In this document: positions 15,065 through 23,898 of the stretch, piece by piece | How positions within the stretch are numbered: position 1 is the first letter of the stretch | How the letters are laid out: each line of letters starts with the position of its first letter | NCBI GenBank assembly: GCA_002483345.1 | Contig: DLHS01000002.1 | Coordinates: 1 to 58,984, forward strand | Source: Bacteroidetes bacterium UBA7662 | GTDB lineage: Bacteria > Bacteroidota > Bacteroidia > UBA7662 | Reading direction: 5' to 3' | DNA: 58,984 nucleotides | Position numbers and translations under genes: made by a program | Notes under the pieces: model-generated | Seen by the model: the letters and a program-made list of their open reading frames with translations, nothing else | What the model was told of the DNA's origin: nothing | Databases searched by the model: none

Positions 15065-15275
15065 GCCTTTTTGGGGTTGGTTTCTAAAGATAAAGTTTAG
15101 GCCGGTTATTTTAAGCTACTTCCGGCAGCAGCAGGTACGGTTTTCTGCAGGCGGTTTTCAGGTGATTTGTACCGGCTTTGGTGTTATCGGGGATGGAAAA
15201 GTATATATCGCTTATCCCTTTTTGAGGCGGTTTAACCAACTGCATTTAAACCAAAGGAACAGCATTTCATGCCGA

Positions 15276-16382
15276 CTACTTATTTCTTCTGCCCCACCAG
15301 ATCAGAAACCCGGTCACCGGCAACGAAGCGATGATCAGGCTCGCGAAAAAGGCCAGTATTTTACCGGGAAGACCGAATATACTACCGATGTGGATGTCGT
15401 AATTCATCCGCATCAGCTTATCAGAAACAGAGGTTTCCTGATACCGGCCCCACATATGTTCCACCGGAAGCTCTTCGAGACTGTACTGATCAAAATAGCG
15501 GTAGTCTATCTGCCAGTAGGTCATCGGGTCGGGATTGGCATTGGCAGCGATGGCCGACAGCGAATCTTCCGGTATGTGAATCTCAATCGATCCCGCCTCC
15601 GGGTATTCGGCAAGCATGCGCAGCCAGATTTTGTCGATCACCGGGAGACTGCCGGTTTCCGGCGACCTGTAAACCGAAGGGGGCTCCTGGTATTCCACAA
15701 AAGTCTTCCCGCCGGAAATGAGGGCATAATACCCCTTGTTAAACCACTGAAAGCCCCAGACCAGCCCGGTAATGATAAAAATCAGCGCCAGCCAGCAGAC
15801 ATAGAAACCCAGGACATGGTGCAGGTCGTAATTTTTCCGCCGCCAGCGGGCATTCCATTTGATGGTGAAACGCTGTTTTCGTCCGTTTTTTTTGCGGGGC
15901 CACCACAGGTAAAGACCTGAGAGCACCATCACAAAAAAGATAAGCGTCGTCCAGGCAACCACCGGCTGCCCTATTTCAGGGGGCAGCCAGAGGTAAAAAT
16001 GCCCGTCGAGAATGAAGTTGAAAAAACCGGCAAACTCATCGCTGACTTTAAGGACTTCGCCGGAATACGGATTGATATAAACGAAATAGTAGTACTCCTC
16101 TTCCTCGCTGTAAAAGATGCTTTTGGCTGCATCTTCCAGCCCCATATACATGACGGCATGCAAATGTTTGCCCGGAAGCGCCTCCTCACCGATAGCCTTC
16201 AGGGCTGAAGGAGGCAGCAGGGGTTTGTTTTGCACCTTCACAAAGCGGTAGGGCTGTGTGAGGTTTTGAATCTCCTCCTTAAAGGCATACAGGCTGCCGG
16301 TTATGGCGATGATAAAAACCAAAAGCCCGGTGATTAAGCCGAGCCAGAGGTGTATTTGCCTGATGGTTTTTTTGAGGGTCAC
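15276..16382 (-). CDS. PepSY-associated membrane protein of an iron-uptake unit
   Basis: A 368-residue inner-membrane protein of the PepSY_TM family. It opens with the typical KTIRQIHLWLGLITGLLVF (helix 1, about 10-35). Periplasmic PepSY segments follow, with further helices around TLIFFVMVLSGLYLWWPRK, LGFYVCWLALIFIITGLVW and a C-terminal helix ending in a GFLIWWGRR motif. Members are often paired with TonB siderophore receptors and are thought to reduce or release iron from siderophores. It starts three bases after the TonB receptor gene, so co-expression is near certain. Confidence 0.88.
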   Translation of the reverse strand: MTLKKTIRQIHLWLGLITGLLVFIIAITGSLYAFKEEIQNLTQPYRFVKVQNKPLLPPSALKAIGEEALPGKHLHAVMYMGLEDAAKSIFYSEEEEYYYFVYINPYSGEVLKVSDEFAGFFNFILDGHFYLWLPPEIGQPVVAWTTLIFFVMVLSGLYLWWPRKKNGRKQRFTIKWNARWRRKNYDLHHVLGFYVCWLALIFIITGLVWGFQWFNKGYYALISGGKTFVEYQEPPSVYRSPETGSLPVIDKIWLRMLAEYPEAGSIEIHIPEDSLSAIAANANPDPMTYWQIDYRYFDQYSLEELPVEHMWGRYQETSVSDKLMRMNYDIHIGSIFGLPGKILAFFASLIIASLPVTGFLIWWGRRNK

Positions 16383-16385
16383 CGA

Positions 16386-18773
16386 TCAGAATTTGTAATG
16401 AACCGACAAACGACCGTTTCTGCCTGGTTCAGTCTGCCAGTTATAGGCACTCAGCCATTGGTAGTATGAACCGGTGTACAAATAGTCGTCGAGGAGGTTG
16501 AAGACATTGGCCGTGATTTTGAAACGATCCTTTTCCCAGAACAGCCCGCCATCCAGCTTGAAGTAATCAGGCAATACCTGGGTAGGGTCGGGCGAAACAT
16601 CCCAGAACATCTGCCGGTCAACCAGATAGGTGAATCCGGCTGATATTCCCGTTCCCTGCAATACACCACTTTGGATTTTATAGCTTAACCAGCTGTTGAA
16701 GGTGTGTTTGGCGAAGTTGGGGACCACATCGCCCACCTGCATGGTCGTCACACCATCCGCTACTTCCGTTACCCTGGAGTCGGTGTAGGCGTAGTTGGCT
16801 ATCAGGTTCAAACCCGGGAAAATCTGCCCCATCAGGTCAAATTCGATACCCTGAGCCCTTTTTTGTCCCAAAACAATACTTAGTCCCGAAGCGGGAGGGC
16901 TGTTGGGGTCGGCGGTAAGCTCGTTGTTTTTGACGATGCTGTAAAGGGCCAGGGTCGTATTCCACTTGCCATCGAACCAGATTTTTTTCAGTCCGATTTC
17001 CATATTGTCCCCGGTGATGGGCTTCACGCTGCTGCCATCGGCCATGCGGCCGTTTTGAGGGATAAAGGCCTGGTCGTATACGACATAAACAGCCGTTTCC
17101 TTGTTCAGCGAACCGCTGATACCCACCCGTGGGGTGAACTGTGCAGCTGATTTGGCTTCACCACCCCATTCCGATTGGCTCACCGTGGTATAACGGCCGG
17201 CCAGGGTCAGACGCAACTTATTGTCGAAAAAGCCCAGTTCATCCTGCAGATATAGGGAGGCATAGCGCTGATCCATCGAACCACCGGCAGCCAGAGCCCT
17301 TTGTTCAATGGGAGAGCTGTAGTCGAAGGCAGGATAGCCGTTCACCGGAACCCCGTAATAGGGGTCATTTGCATCAAATTCAGCACCCGCTGAATCAAGT
17401 ACATGGTATTGCCCCCAATCCGCATGGTATGCCTTGTTTGCCATGTCGATGCCCGCAAGCACCCGGTGGTGTACGATGCCGGTATGGGCCTCACCGGTGA
17501 GGAACATCTGCCCCATGCTCATGATGCTTTTGGCATCCCAGCTGCTCACCGCCCGGATCATTTTCCCGGTAGAATCAACGCTGGAAGGCCACATCGACGA
17601 GCCTTGCTGCTTGTAAAGGTAACGCGACAACTGGGTGGTGATTTTCCAGTTGCTGTTGATTTGGTGTTCGAGATTTACCAGAAAACTATGGTCATGGATG
17701 TTGGTGGCCGGCATGCCGGCAGGCAGACTGGTGAAATCTCGCGGTAAAGTGGCAAAACCTGCCGTGGAGAACACATAATAAGAACCCACATCGCTCATGT
17801 GCGCCTTCTGATAGGTGTATTCCAGCGTAAGCTTCGTTTTGTCATCCAGCTGATAGGAAATCACGGGTGCAATCACATAGCGGTCGTTGAACTCATTCGG
17901 CCGGTGTGATTTTTTGTTCTGTGCCGACAGATTCAATCGGTACAACACTTTGCCGTTGCTGCTGAGTTTACCGTCGAGATCGAGGGTTGACCGGTATAAA
18001 TCGAAGCTGCCAAGGGTTAAGCCGGCTTCCCCTTTGGTCTGACCGGTGGGTTTTTTGGTAACGACATTGTACAACCCGCTCGGATCGCCATTGGATAGCA
18101 TAAAACCGGCCGGGCCTTTGACAAATTCGATATGGTCTACAAAACTCATATCCTCTGTAAGCGGACCCCAATAAGAGTTTACGATGTTGAAACCGTTGCG
18201 GAAGGCCTGAATCTGCGAACCCCGGCTAACGATATTGGTGTATAAATCGCCCCAGTGATCCAATCGCGCCGTACCGCTCACATTGCGAATCAGGCCGTCG
18301 CTCATGCTGATGACCTGCTGGTCCTGCAAGGCTTCTTTGGTCACCAGCTGTATGTTTTGAGGCGTTTCCAGCAAAGGGGTGTTCAGCCGGAGCGTCGCTG
18401 AAGGAACCGTGGTACTATAGCGGTTTATATTGGCCGAAATCACCACCTCCCGGAGAAGCTGAGCGTTTTCCCTGAGGATGATTTCAGGAACCTGGGTAAG
18501 CTGATCAGCTTTTACTTCCACGGCAACTTCTTTCGTTTCAAGTCCGACAAAAGAGACGACCAGGGTGTAATTTCCTTTGGCTACGTTTTTAATCTCGTAA
18601 GAACCTTTTTTATCTGCAACTGCGCCCCGGGTAGTGCCTTTCAGACCCACAGATACATATTCTGCAGCGGCTCCGTCGGAGGTTCTGATGGTTCCTTTGA
18701 GGGTGCCGTTCTGGGCTTGAAGCGCCCAAGTGGCCATGATAAAGGATAAGGTAAGCAGGATATGTTTGAGCAT
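16386..18773 (-). CDS. TonB-dependent siderophore receptor with CarboxypepD_reg domain
   Basis: A 795-residue outer-membrane receptor. The signal peptide spans 1-20 (ending WALQAQ), then a carboxypeptidase-regulatory-like domain (about 22-100), the plug (about 120-225, with VTKEALQDQQVISMSDGL and the FVKGPAGFMLSNGDPSGLYNVVTKK block typical of siderophore receptors), and a 22-strand barrel ending in an aromatic residue (SVHYKF). It imports a ferric siderophore using TonB energy. The Fur-like palindromes upstream support iron repression. The PepSY partner follows directly. Confidence 0.92.
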   Translation of the reverse strand: MLKHILLTLSFIMATWALQAQNGTLKGTIRTSDGAAAEYVSVGLKGTTRGAVADKKGSYEIKNVAKGNYTLVVSFVGLETKEVAVEVKADQLTQVPEIILRENAQLLREVVISANINRYSTTVPSATLRLNTPLLETPQNIQLVTKEALQDQQVISMSDGLIRNVSGTARLDHWGDLYTNIVSRGSQIQAFRNGFNIVNSYWGPLTEDMSFVDHIEFVKGPAGFMLSNGDPSGLYNVVTKKPTGQTKGEAGLTLGSFDLYRSTLDLDGKLSSNGKVLYRLNLSAQNKKSHRPNEFNDRYVIAPVISYQLDDKTKLTLEYTYQKAHMSDVGSYYVFSTAGFATLPRDFTSLPAGMPATNIHDHSFLVNLEHQINSNWKITTQLSRYLYKQQGSSMWPSSVDSTGKMIRAVSSWDAKSIMSMGQMFLTGEAHTGIVHHRVLAGIDMANKAYHADWGQYHVLDSAGAEFDANDPYYGVPVNGYPAFDYSSPIEQRALAAGGSMDQRYASLYLQDELGFFDNKLRLTLAGRYTTVSQSEWGGEAKSAAQFTPRVGISGSLNKETAVYVVYDQAFIPQNGRMADGSSVKPITGDNMEIGLKKIWFDGKWNTTLALYSIVKNNELTADPNSPPASGLSIVLGQKRAQGIEFDLMGQIFPGLNLIANYAYTDSRVTEVADGVTTMQVGDVVPNFAKHTFNSWLSYKIQSGVLQGTGISAGFTYLVDRQMFWDVSPDPTQVLPDYFKLDGGLFWEKDRFKITANVFNLLDDYLYTGSYYQWLSAYNWQTEPGRNGRLSVHYKF

Positions 18774-18795
18774 CGGTAGTTTTGTTTGTGCGGGG

Positions 18796-18844
18796 CAAAA
18801 CTACAATTGAGAATGATTCTAAACAACTTATTTAGAATAATTCT
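18796..18844 (-). promoter_or_regulatory. Fur-like operator overlapping the TonB receptor promoter
   Basis: On the minus strand TTG (18826-18824), a 20-base spacer and TAGTTTTG (18803-18796) form a good -33/-7 promoter. Between them lies AGAATCATTCT (18810-18820) and just upstream AGAATTATTCT (18834-18844). Both are near-perfect palindromes resembling half of the Fur box. A repressor bound at the inner site would block RNA polymerase. Iron control is inferred from this and from the receptor type. Confidence 0.75.
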
Positions 18845-18983
18845 TAATAAACTGAAAGTAAAGAAGATAGCCCTTTCCTGAGCAGAATTTAAAGTTTTTG
18901 ATAACCAATAACGCCTGAAAAGCAGACTGCGGAGCAGCTTTCAGTAGTTTGGAGTCATAAAAGCTGCTGTGGTGACGGTTTTT

Positions 18984-19865
18984 TTACTCCAGTTCACCAA
19001 ACTTGATCAGCTTATACTCCGGAGAACACTCAAAAAGATGCTTCAGGATTTCAACATGCCCCCGACCGAAAATGACCAGGATACGGTCGTCCGGAGAAGT
19101 GGTCAGCTGCTGGATATGCCTGAAAATGCGCAGGTTCCTGCTGTACCAGTGCATGGCCAGGGCGTCGGCTCCACGGGTGTCCCCCAGCTTAAAATCGCCA
19201 TTCAGATAGGCACCGTAACCCCGGTTCAGCATCTTGTCAGAGTTGCTGTATTTAAAATATGCGAGCAACGACATCTGTTTTTTCAACTGATCGTTCGCGT
19301 TGTAGTACCGTGTGTAAAGGGCACTGATGGTATCATCGCTGCTGAAATCCCAGTCTTCGTAAATGCTGTCGAGCACCGGCCGGAACACCAGTGAATCCTT
19401 GTGGTTGTACAGATCGTTGAGGATGTGGTTGTCGTTAGCTCCATAGAGGGTGTCGAGCTGAAACCGGTCCATCAGCCGAAATCCGATCTGTTCTATCTCA
19501 TCCTTGCCCAAAGGCCTGCTGCCTGCCTTGTAGGCGCGGTATCGGCTCATGAGATAACCGGTATTGCGGCCTCCCTCTACCACAATTTTGGTCGGTTTGA
19601 ACCGGTAGAGATAATCCAGCAGCTCTTCCATCTCCTTTTGTTTCTGAGGAGATAGTATGTCAACCTGATCCTCTTTCGCCGTTTTGTGCGCATCGAAGTT
19701 GTAGTAGGCAAAATGAAAACAGCCCACCAGCATCACCGTGGGTTGAGGCCGGTTACCGACCAGGATATCATCCGGATCCGGGATGGTTTGCTGCGCATAA
19801 CCGGCGTGATAAGGGCCGGTCAGCAACAAGAGCAGCAACAGCCTTTTAAGTTTTGGCGTGAACAT
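18984..19865 (-). CDS. Secreted DUF5694-type protein
   Basis: A 293-residue exported protein with a signal peptide (about 1-24, ending AGYAQQ). The mature part has VMLVGCFHFAYYNFDAH, KPTKIVVEGG, a central YGANDNHILNDLYN region and near the end ILVIFGRGHVEILKHLF. The His-containing start and the GRGH end resemble DUF5694 and the wider TraB/TIKI-like group, where conserved GxxH motifs may bind metal. Activity is not established. The gene stands alone between iron uptake and the small-protein region. Confidence 0.75.
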   Translation of the reverse strand: MFTPKLKRLLLLLLLTGPYHAGYAQQTIPDPDDILVGNRPQPTVMLVGCFHFAYYNFDAHKTAKEDQVDILSPQKQKEMEELLDYLYRFKPTKIVVEGGRNTGYLMSRYRAYKAGSRPLGKDEIEQIGFRLMDRFQLDTLYGANDNHILNDLYNHKDSLVFRPVLDSIYEDWDFSSDDTISALYTRYYNANDQLKKQMSLLAYFKYSNSDKMLNRGYGAYLNGDFKLGDTRGADALAMHWYSRNLRIFRHIQQLTTSPDDRILVIFGRGHVEILKHLFECSPEYKLIKFGELE

Positions 19866-19932
19866 GGTAAAGGGTTGGGTGGGTTAGGTTTTAGGTTCAA
19901 CAATACCGTAGCGGCTTTTTCCGGCAACTACC

Positions 19933-20289
19933 TTATTTCTTACTTTTTTTAGCCTTCGGATTAAAATCCAGACACAACTGCAACCAGTCGGCCAGTTTTT
20001 TATCATCTCTGAAGCCTGCTTCCAGCACAAAAACGTAGCCGTTCATCGGCCTGCCGGTGAAATTCATGGGAATGCAGTTGGCTCGTTCTATGGCAACCGG
20101 ATAGGCTACTTCGCCGATCCTGCAGAGCAAAAAACTTTCACCGCTTTTTTTGTCGATGTGGGTACCGCAGCACATTTTGTCATCTACCATAAAACACAGG
20201 CCACTGAACATCCGCTTTTCGGTAAAACCGGCCCCTTTGTCGTACATAATCTGCCGGATGCGGTCGGCTAAATGCTCATCAAATGCCAT
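19933..20289 (-). CDS. TfoX N-terminal domain protein (first copy)
   Basis: A 118-residue cytoplasmic protein comprising only the TfoX_N domain (MAFDEHLADRIRQIM, then RMFSGLCFMVDDKMCCGTH, and GYVFVLEAG). It has no C-terminal TfoX domain, so a competence-regulator role should not be assumed. I chose the ATG at 20289 because the domain begins there; an earlier in-frame ATG at 20328 adds 13 unrelated residues. The Lys-rich tail (KAKKSKK) is notable. A second TfoX_N protein is encoded at 34380-34700. Confidence 0.83.
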   Translation of the reverse strand: MAFDEHLADRIRQIMYDKGAGFTEKRMFSGLCFMVDDKMCCGTHIDKKSGESFLLCRIGEVAYPVAIERANCIPMNFTGRPMNGYVFVLEAGFRDDKKLADWLQLCLDFNPKAKKSKK

Positions 20290-20334
20290 GGTATTGTGCT
20301 TGCTTACCCTAAGATAGGGGAAATTCAAAATTCA

Positions 20335-20385
20335 AAAGTTCAAAATTCAAAATTGGCAGGCCCTCAATTTTGAATTTTGAACTTT
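20335..20385. repeat. Perfect 21-bp inverted repeat, AT-rich
   Basis: The arms at 20335-20355 and 20365-20385 are perfect reverse complements across a nine-base loop (GCAGGCCCT). Each arm contains two copies of TTCAAAATT or its complement. It lies between the TfoX_N gene and the DoxX gene, both on the minus strand. It could act as a terminator or be a copy of a dispersed element; the bare AT-rich arms lack a GC-rich core. Confidence 0.75.
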
Positions 20386-20400
20386 AAATTCTCGAAGCAT

Positions 20401-20772
20401 TTACCCAACGGTACTGTAGTATTTCTGATTGTAGATATAGGAAGTAATCGCGACACCGAAAATCAAGGCCATAAACAGCATGCCCGGATCAAAACCATGC
20501 ACCATGAGGTTGGAGTAGGTGGCGCCGATGAGGTCGAAAATAAGCCCCGCGTAAGCCCATTCCTTGATCTTTTTGAAACCCGGAATCAGGATGGCGATAC
20601 TGCCCAGAGTCTTGGCAAAACCGATGAATGAAATGAAGTAAACCGGGTAACCCAGCTTGGTGATAAACTGAACGGTTTCTTCTTCCAGTAAAATATCGGA
20701 TATGCCCGACATCAGCATGAAGCCGGCGAAAAGGATGGTTGCGGACCAGTAAATGATTTTAGTCTTTTTCAC
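20401..20772 (-). CDS. DoxX-like small membrane protein, cassette A
   Basis: A 123-residue inner-membrane protein with four predicted helices, of the DoxX-like type: KTKIIYWSATILFAGFMLMSG, then GYPVYFISFIGFAKTLGSIAILIPGFKKIKEWAYAGLIFDLIGA. The near-identical layout is repeated in cassette B at 35377-35760. Function of these short DoxX proteins is unclear. It follows the SRPBCC gene after five bases and closes an ArsR-SRPBCC-DoxX operon. Confidence 0.85.
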   Translation of the reverse strand: MKKTKIIYWSATILFAGFMLMSGISDILLEEETVQFITKLGYPVYFISFIGFAKTLGSIAILIPGFKKIKEWAYAGLIFDLIGATYSNLMVHGFDPGMLFMALIFGVAITSYIYNQKYYSTVG

Positions 20773-20777
20773 GGGAT

Positions 20778-21281
20778 TTATTTTTGAACGGTTGCTAAAA
20801 GTTCGTCCAGACCTTCCATGGCCATGGTCATGCCTTCTTTGAAACCCATCTGCAGGGTAGTTTCAAGCTGCGCCAGCTCATCAAAGCGGATGATGAATTC
20901 AACCCGGGTGCGTTTGCCCAGGTCGGTGAAGGTAACTTCCCAGGAGGATACCGGCAGGCTGGTGTCGATGTTGCCGGCCAGGTCGGCAAAAGCATCTGTG
21001 CCGGTAAACCGGTCACGCGGTTGAATGGTTTTGTACTCGGCAACGGCCCAATGTTCTTCTCCTTCCGGCCCTACCATGGCATAATGCCAGAAACCACCCG
21101 GCCGGAAGTCCTGCGATCTGGTCCTGGCTTTCCAGGGTTTGGGCGCCCACCACTGATCGAGGATTTCACTTTTGGTGTAGGCATCCCACACCAGGTCACG
21201 CCCTGCCGCAAATTCACGCAGGATGGAAATGCTGTTGTTTTCTTTATCGACCTGAAAGTCAAAGGCTAATGGCATACTCAT
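20778..21281 (-). CDS. AHSA1/SRPBCC domain protein, cassette A
   Basis: A 167-residue START-like fold protein of the Aha1 C-terminal type: SILREFAAGRDLVWDAYTK, ILDQWWAPKPW, GGFWHYAMVGPEGEEHWA, and a C-terminal helix GFKEGMTMAMEGLDELL. These proteins bind hydrophobic ligands in a deep cavity; the ligand here is unknown. The Hsp90 name of the family does not imply Hsp90 binding in bacteria. It overlaps the ArsR gene by four bases (ATGA), so the two are translationally coupled. Its closest relative in the window is the N-terminal half of the protein at 41151-42113. Confidence 0.88.
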   Translation of the reverse strand: MSMPLAFDFQVDKENNSISILREFAAGRDLVWDAYTKSEILDQWWAPKPWKARTRSQDFRPGGFWHYAMVGPEGEEHWAVAEYKTIQPRDRFTGTDAFADLAGNIDTSLPVSSWEVTFTDLGKRTRVEFIIRFDELAQLETTLQMGFKEGMTMAMEGLDELLATVQK

Positions 21282-21598
21282 TTTTTATCTTTTTGAAGGG
21301 TTAATAAAACATGGTCCAGCTCGTTGAAGCGGTCTTCCCACAGCTTGCGGAATTGCTCCAACCATTTGTCGACTTCTTTCATCTTACTTACTTCCAGCTG
21401 GTAGTAGATTTCACGACCACTTTGAGCCGGTTTCACCAGCTCGCATTCCGTCAGAATGCGGAGGTGCTTGGAAACAGCCTGCCGCGTAGTGTCAAAATGT
21501 TCGGCGAGCGCGTTGGGTGTCATGGCCTGAAAGGCTATCAGCAACAGGATAGCCCGCCGGGTAGGATCTGCAATGGCCTGAAATACATCTCTCCTCAT
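21278..21598 (-). CDS. ArsR-fold transcriptional repressor, cassette A
   Basis: A 106-residue winged-helix regulator. It begins MRRDVFQAIADPTRRAILLL, has recognition helix TTRQAVSKHLRILTE and wing SGREIYYQL, and ends in a Trp-containing helix WLEQFRKLWEDRF. It lacks the CxC metal site of arsenic or cadmium sensors, so it is not a metal sensor of the usual kind. The ATG at 21598 is set by family start and by the promoter at 21630-21637. It precedes the SRPBCC and DoxX genes and very likely represses its own operon through the palindromes at 21615-21654. Confidence 0.88.
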   Translation of the reverse strand: MRRDVFQAIADPTRRAILLLIAFQAMTPNALAEHFDTTRQAVSKHLRILTECELVKPAQSGREIYYQLEVSKMKEVDKWLEQFRKLWEDRFNELDHVLLTLQKDKK

Positions 21599-21614
21599 GG
21601 AAGTAAGTTTTTTT

Positions 21615-21654
21615 GAAACCGTATGGTTGCAAATATAAGCAACCGTTTGGTTTC
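21615..21654 (-). promoter_or_regulatory. Promoter and double operator of cassette A
   Basis: Two 16-bp sites, GAAACCGTATGGTTGC (21615-21630) and GCAACCGTTTGGTTTC (21639-21654), flank an eight-base spacer. On the minus strand TATATTTG (21637-21630) is the -7 element and TTTTG lies 18 bases upstream. Each site has an inner palindrome AACC-N4-GGTT. A bound repressor pair would cover the -7 element. Confidence 0.75.
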
Positions 21655-21698
21655 TCAAAATTTTTTATGCGGAGCATAAAAGAGGGGAGATGTCTGCT

Positions 21699-22418
21699 TT
21701 ACTTAGCCAAGCTTAAATAGAAAGTTTGCTCGCGCTTATCCAGCTTCTCCACCGCATACCGCAAGGTAATCCGCGGCATGGTGGCCGCATACCGGTCGAG
21801 CAGGGTGCGTAGTTTTTCCGGCGCCCGTTTGCCGGCTTCCCGTATCCAGCTGCCTACAGCTTTGTTGATGAGGTCCTCCGGGTCGTGTATCAGGATTTCC
21901 GCCAGCCGGAAGGTGTCGTCGGTATCGTTCGCGCGGATGAAATACCAGGTGGCCACGATGGCGGTTCTGCGCTCCCAGATATTGGCTGATTGAGCCAGCC
22001 GGTACAGCGGCTCCCGCGATTTATCGGCCAGATATCCACCCACCACATGCGGCGCAGCGCGGTCGACCAGGTCCCAGTTGTTGATGCGGTCGTGCCGGCG
22101 GAGATACAGGGTATACAACTGCTCCCGAACCTCCGGTGTTACTTTTTTATCTCTGGCTTTGAAATCCAGTATGCTCACCGCCGCCATGCGGGCTTCGTAA
22201 TAGTCGCTTCCCAGTAGTTTTTCAACTTCTCCCAGCGACATGGACGTTTGGTTTTTGGCCAGCTCAAAAATATCAGCCATCCGCAACCCCATGGTTTTGT
22301 TCCCGGGAGCCATCCCTTTGAAAAAACGGCTGTTATCCACTGTTCCGGCCGAGGGAAGCGACAGCAGGGTTCCGAGCATGGCTGTGGCGGTGTAAGAATC
22401 AGGAGCGGTTGATTTCAT
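21699..22418 (-). CDS. DNA alkylation repair protein (AlkD-like HEAT-repeat family)
   Basis: A 239-residue all-helical protein of the AlkD-like DNA glycosylase superfamily. It has repeated helix pairs, with conserved YYEARMAAVSILDFKAR, then INNWDLVDRAAPHVVGGYL and IWERRTAIVATWYFI. The NWDLVD segment carries the Trp/Asp associated with base excision of alkylated purines in AlkD. Some members with this fold have no glycosylase activity. It lies between the ArsR cassette and panE-like genes on the same strand. Confidence 0.85.
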   Translation of the reverse strand: MKSTAPDSYTATAMLGTLLSLPSAGTVDNSRFFKGMAPGNKTMGLRMADIFELAKNQTSMSLGEVEKLLGSDYYEARMAAVSILDFKARDKKVTPEVREQLYTLYLRRHDRINNWDLVDRAAPHVVGGYLADKSREPLYRLAQSANIWERRTAIVATWYFIRANDTDDTFRLAEILIHDPEDLINKAVGSWIREAGKRAPEKLRTLLDRYAATMPRITLRYAVEKLDKREQTFYLSLAK

Positions 22419-22506
22419 GCTGAATTGCGTTTAAATCAGGCTCCGGTATTGCAGGTCGGAGGCACCTTCTAAAATAGCAATTAAGACAGGTACAGACAAA
22501 GGAAAT

Positions 22507-23451
22507 TCAGCGCCCCATTTTACGCTGAAGTGCCTGATAAGCCCGTTCATAAGTGGGCGCTTTCAGATGAAAAGGTGCTCCCTCCCGGATGACATAACCG
22601 GTGAGTGCTTCCAGTTCGGTCTCGCTTTTTTGCTTACTGAAGTCGGAATGCATGGAGGAGGTAGCTTCAAAAGGCATGGAGGTGAGCTTCGCCAGCGTTT
22701 TTGCCCGGATGTCGGCCGGAAGATCAATTTGCTTCGCACGAGCCAGTTGTATGACTTCATCCAGCAGTGCCAGGATGGTTTCATTAGAATTGGCCGTAGC
22801 CAGCACGGTTCCGATGCCTGCATCAAACCAGGACGTAGCGGTAGCCAGGGGGGAAAGGAAAATGAATTTTTCCCAGATGACTGTCGAAATCAGGGTAACA
22901 TAGGTCGCTTCCAGACCCGCGGCACGGAGCAGCCCTTCCAGTTGCCGCAGCCGGTCGTTTTCTGGTCCGTCCATGCCAAAATACAGGCTATGAATGTTGC
23001 CGGAATTTTCAACAACCCCTGCTTCTTTGAGGCGGGCGAGGAGGTAAACACAACCCTCGGTGACCAGATTACCGGGATAAATGGCTTGTATGGTTTTCCG
23101 ACTGTTCACCCCATTCTGCAAAGGGATAAGTACGGTTTCCGGACCAACACAAGGGGCAAGCTGCACCAGCAGTGCTGCCAGATCATAAGTTTTCGTGCAG
23201 AGGAGGATAAAATCAACCTTCCCGATTTCCGCCGGCTGATCGGTAGCCAGCCAGGGCTTAGCCACGGTTTCCTGCCCTCCCTGAATGATTTTCAGACCGT
23301 TTTGCCGGATCTGCTTCAGGTGCTCACCCCTGGCCAGAAAGGCAACTCCTACCGTCTCGCTGTGCCGGAAATGACGGGCCAACTGCCCGCCGAAGTAGCC
23401 TCCCACGCCACCTAAGCCGGCTATCAGCACCAGGGTCTCAGGTCTTTTCAT
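22507..23451 (-). CDS. Ketopantoate reductase family oxidoreductase (ApbA/PanE-like)
   Basis: A 314-residue NADPH-dependent reductase. The N-terminal Rossmann motif GLGGVGGYFGGQLA (residues 13-26) is followed by DFILLCTKTYDLAALL, LIPLQNGVNS and a helical C-terminal domain with EKFIFLSPLATATSW (the catalytic Lys lies in WEKF). The classic reaction is 2-dehydropantoate to pantoate in coenzyme A synthesis. The family also contains reductases of other 2-oxo acids, and no pantothenate genes lie nearby. It overlaps the end of the DUF4180 gene by four bases. Confidence 0.85.
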   Translation of the reverse strand: MKRPETLVLIAGLGGVGGYFGGQLARHFRHSETVGVAFLARGEHLKQIRQNGLKIIQGGQETVAKPWLATDQPAEIGKVDFILLCTKTYDLAALLVQLAPCVGPETVLIPLQNGVNSRKTIQAIYPGNLVTEGCVYLLARLKEAGVVENSGNIHSLYFGMDGPENDRLRQLEGLLRAAGLEATYVTLISTVIWEKFIFLSPLATATSWFDAGIGTVLATANSNETILALLDEVIQLARAKQIDLPADIRAKTLAKLTSMPFEATSSMHSDFSKQKSETELEALTGYVIREGAPFHLKAPTYERAYQALQRKMGR

Positions 23452-23807
23452 CTGCCCAGTACGGTTAAGGCTTCGGAAAGCGAACCCACAAAGCTGATTT
23501 GTTTACCCTGATTGCTCTCAAAAATGAAATCGCGTATGCTTTTTCCGGTGAATTTCGAAAAATCGCCTACCAGCGCCAGTCTGACCCGGTAATTGGAGAA
23601 TTTCTGCAGTATTTCACCGGCGAGGCCGTTTTTCAGATCGAAAAAGTCCGGCGTCAGGTTTTTTTCGTGGAGGATAATGCTGTTGTAATCCTGATAGTAG
23701 AGATTGCCCAGCAAGTCGAGCCCGTCTTCCGTGGTTTGAATGACCAGCCCTTCTGAAATAACTTCAGCGATTTTCACATCATTCAGGGTATGGATTTCAA
23801 TTTTCAT
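23448..23807 (-). CDS. DUF4180 domain-containing protein
   Basis: A 119-residue protein matching DUF4180: NDVKIAEVISEGLVIQTTEDGLDLLGNLYYQDYNSIILHE, then LKNGLAGEILQKFSNYRVRLALVGDFS and a C-terminal IRDFIFESNQG. The fold resembles STAS-like small domains; the function is unknown. It overlaps the following ketopantoate-reductase-like gene by four bases, which implies coupled translation. Confidence 0.82.
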   Translation of the reverse strand: MKIEIHTLNDVKIAEVISEGLVIQTTEDGLDLLGNLYYQDYNSIILHEKNLTPDFFDLKNGLAGEILQKFSNYRVRLALVGDFSKFTGKSIRDFIFESNQGKQISFVGSLSEALTVLGR

Positions 23808-23898
23808 GGCTCAGCTGTAAGGGCTTACACGGTTTTACCGGCAAACTTTGCAATGATACAAAATGCCGCCGGGCACCTGAACAGTTTTGAAGTCTTTG

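Noticed and set aside
15162..15920. 252-codon open frame on the plus strand
   Set aside because: Antisense to the PepSY membrane protein gene. No domain or signal is visible in its translation.
22567..23415. 282-codon open frame on the plus strand
   Set aside because: It lies wholly antisense to the ketopantoate-reductase-like gene, whose motifs are clear, and its translation resembles no protein.
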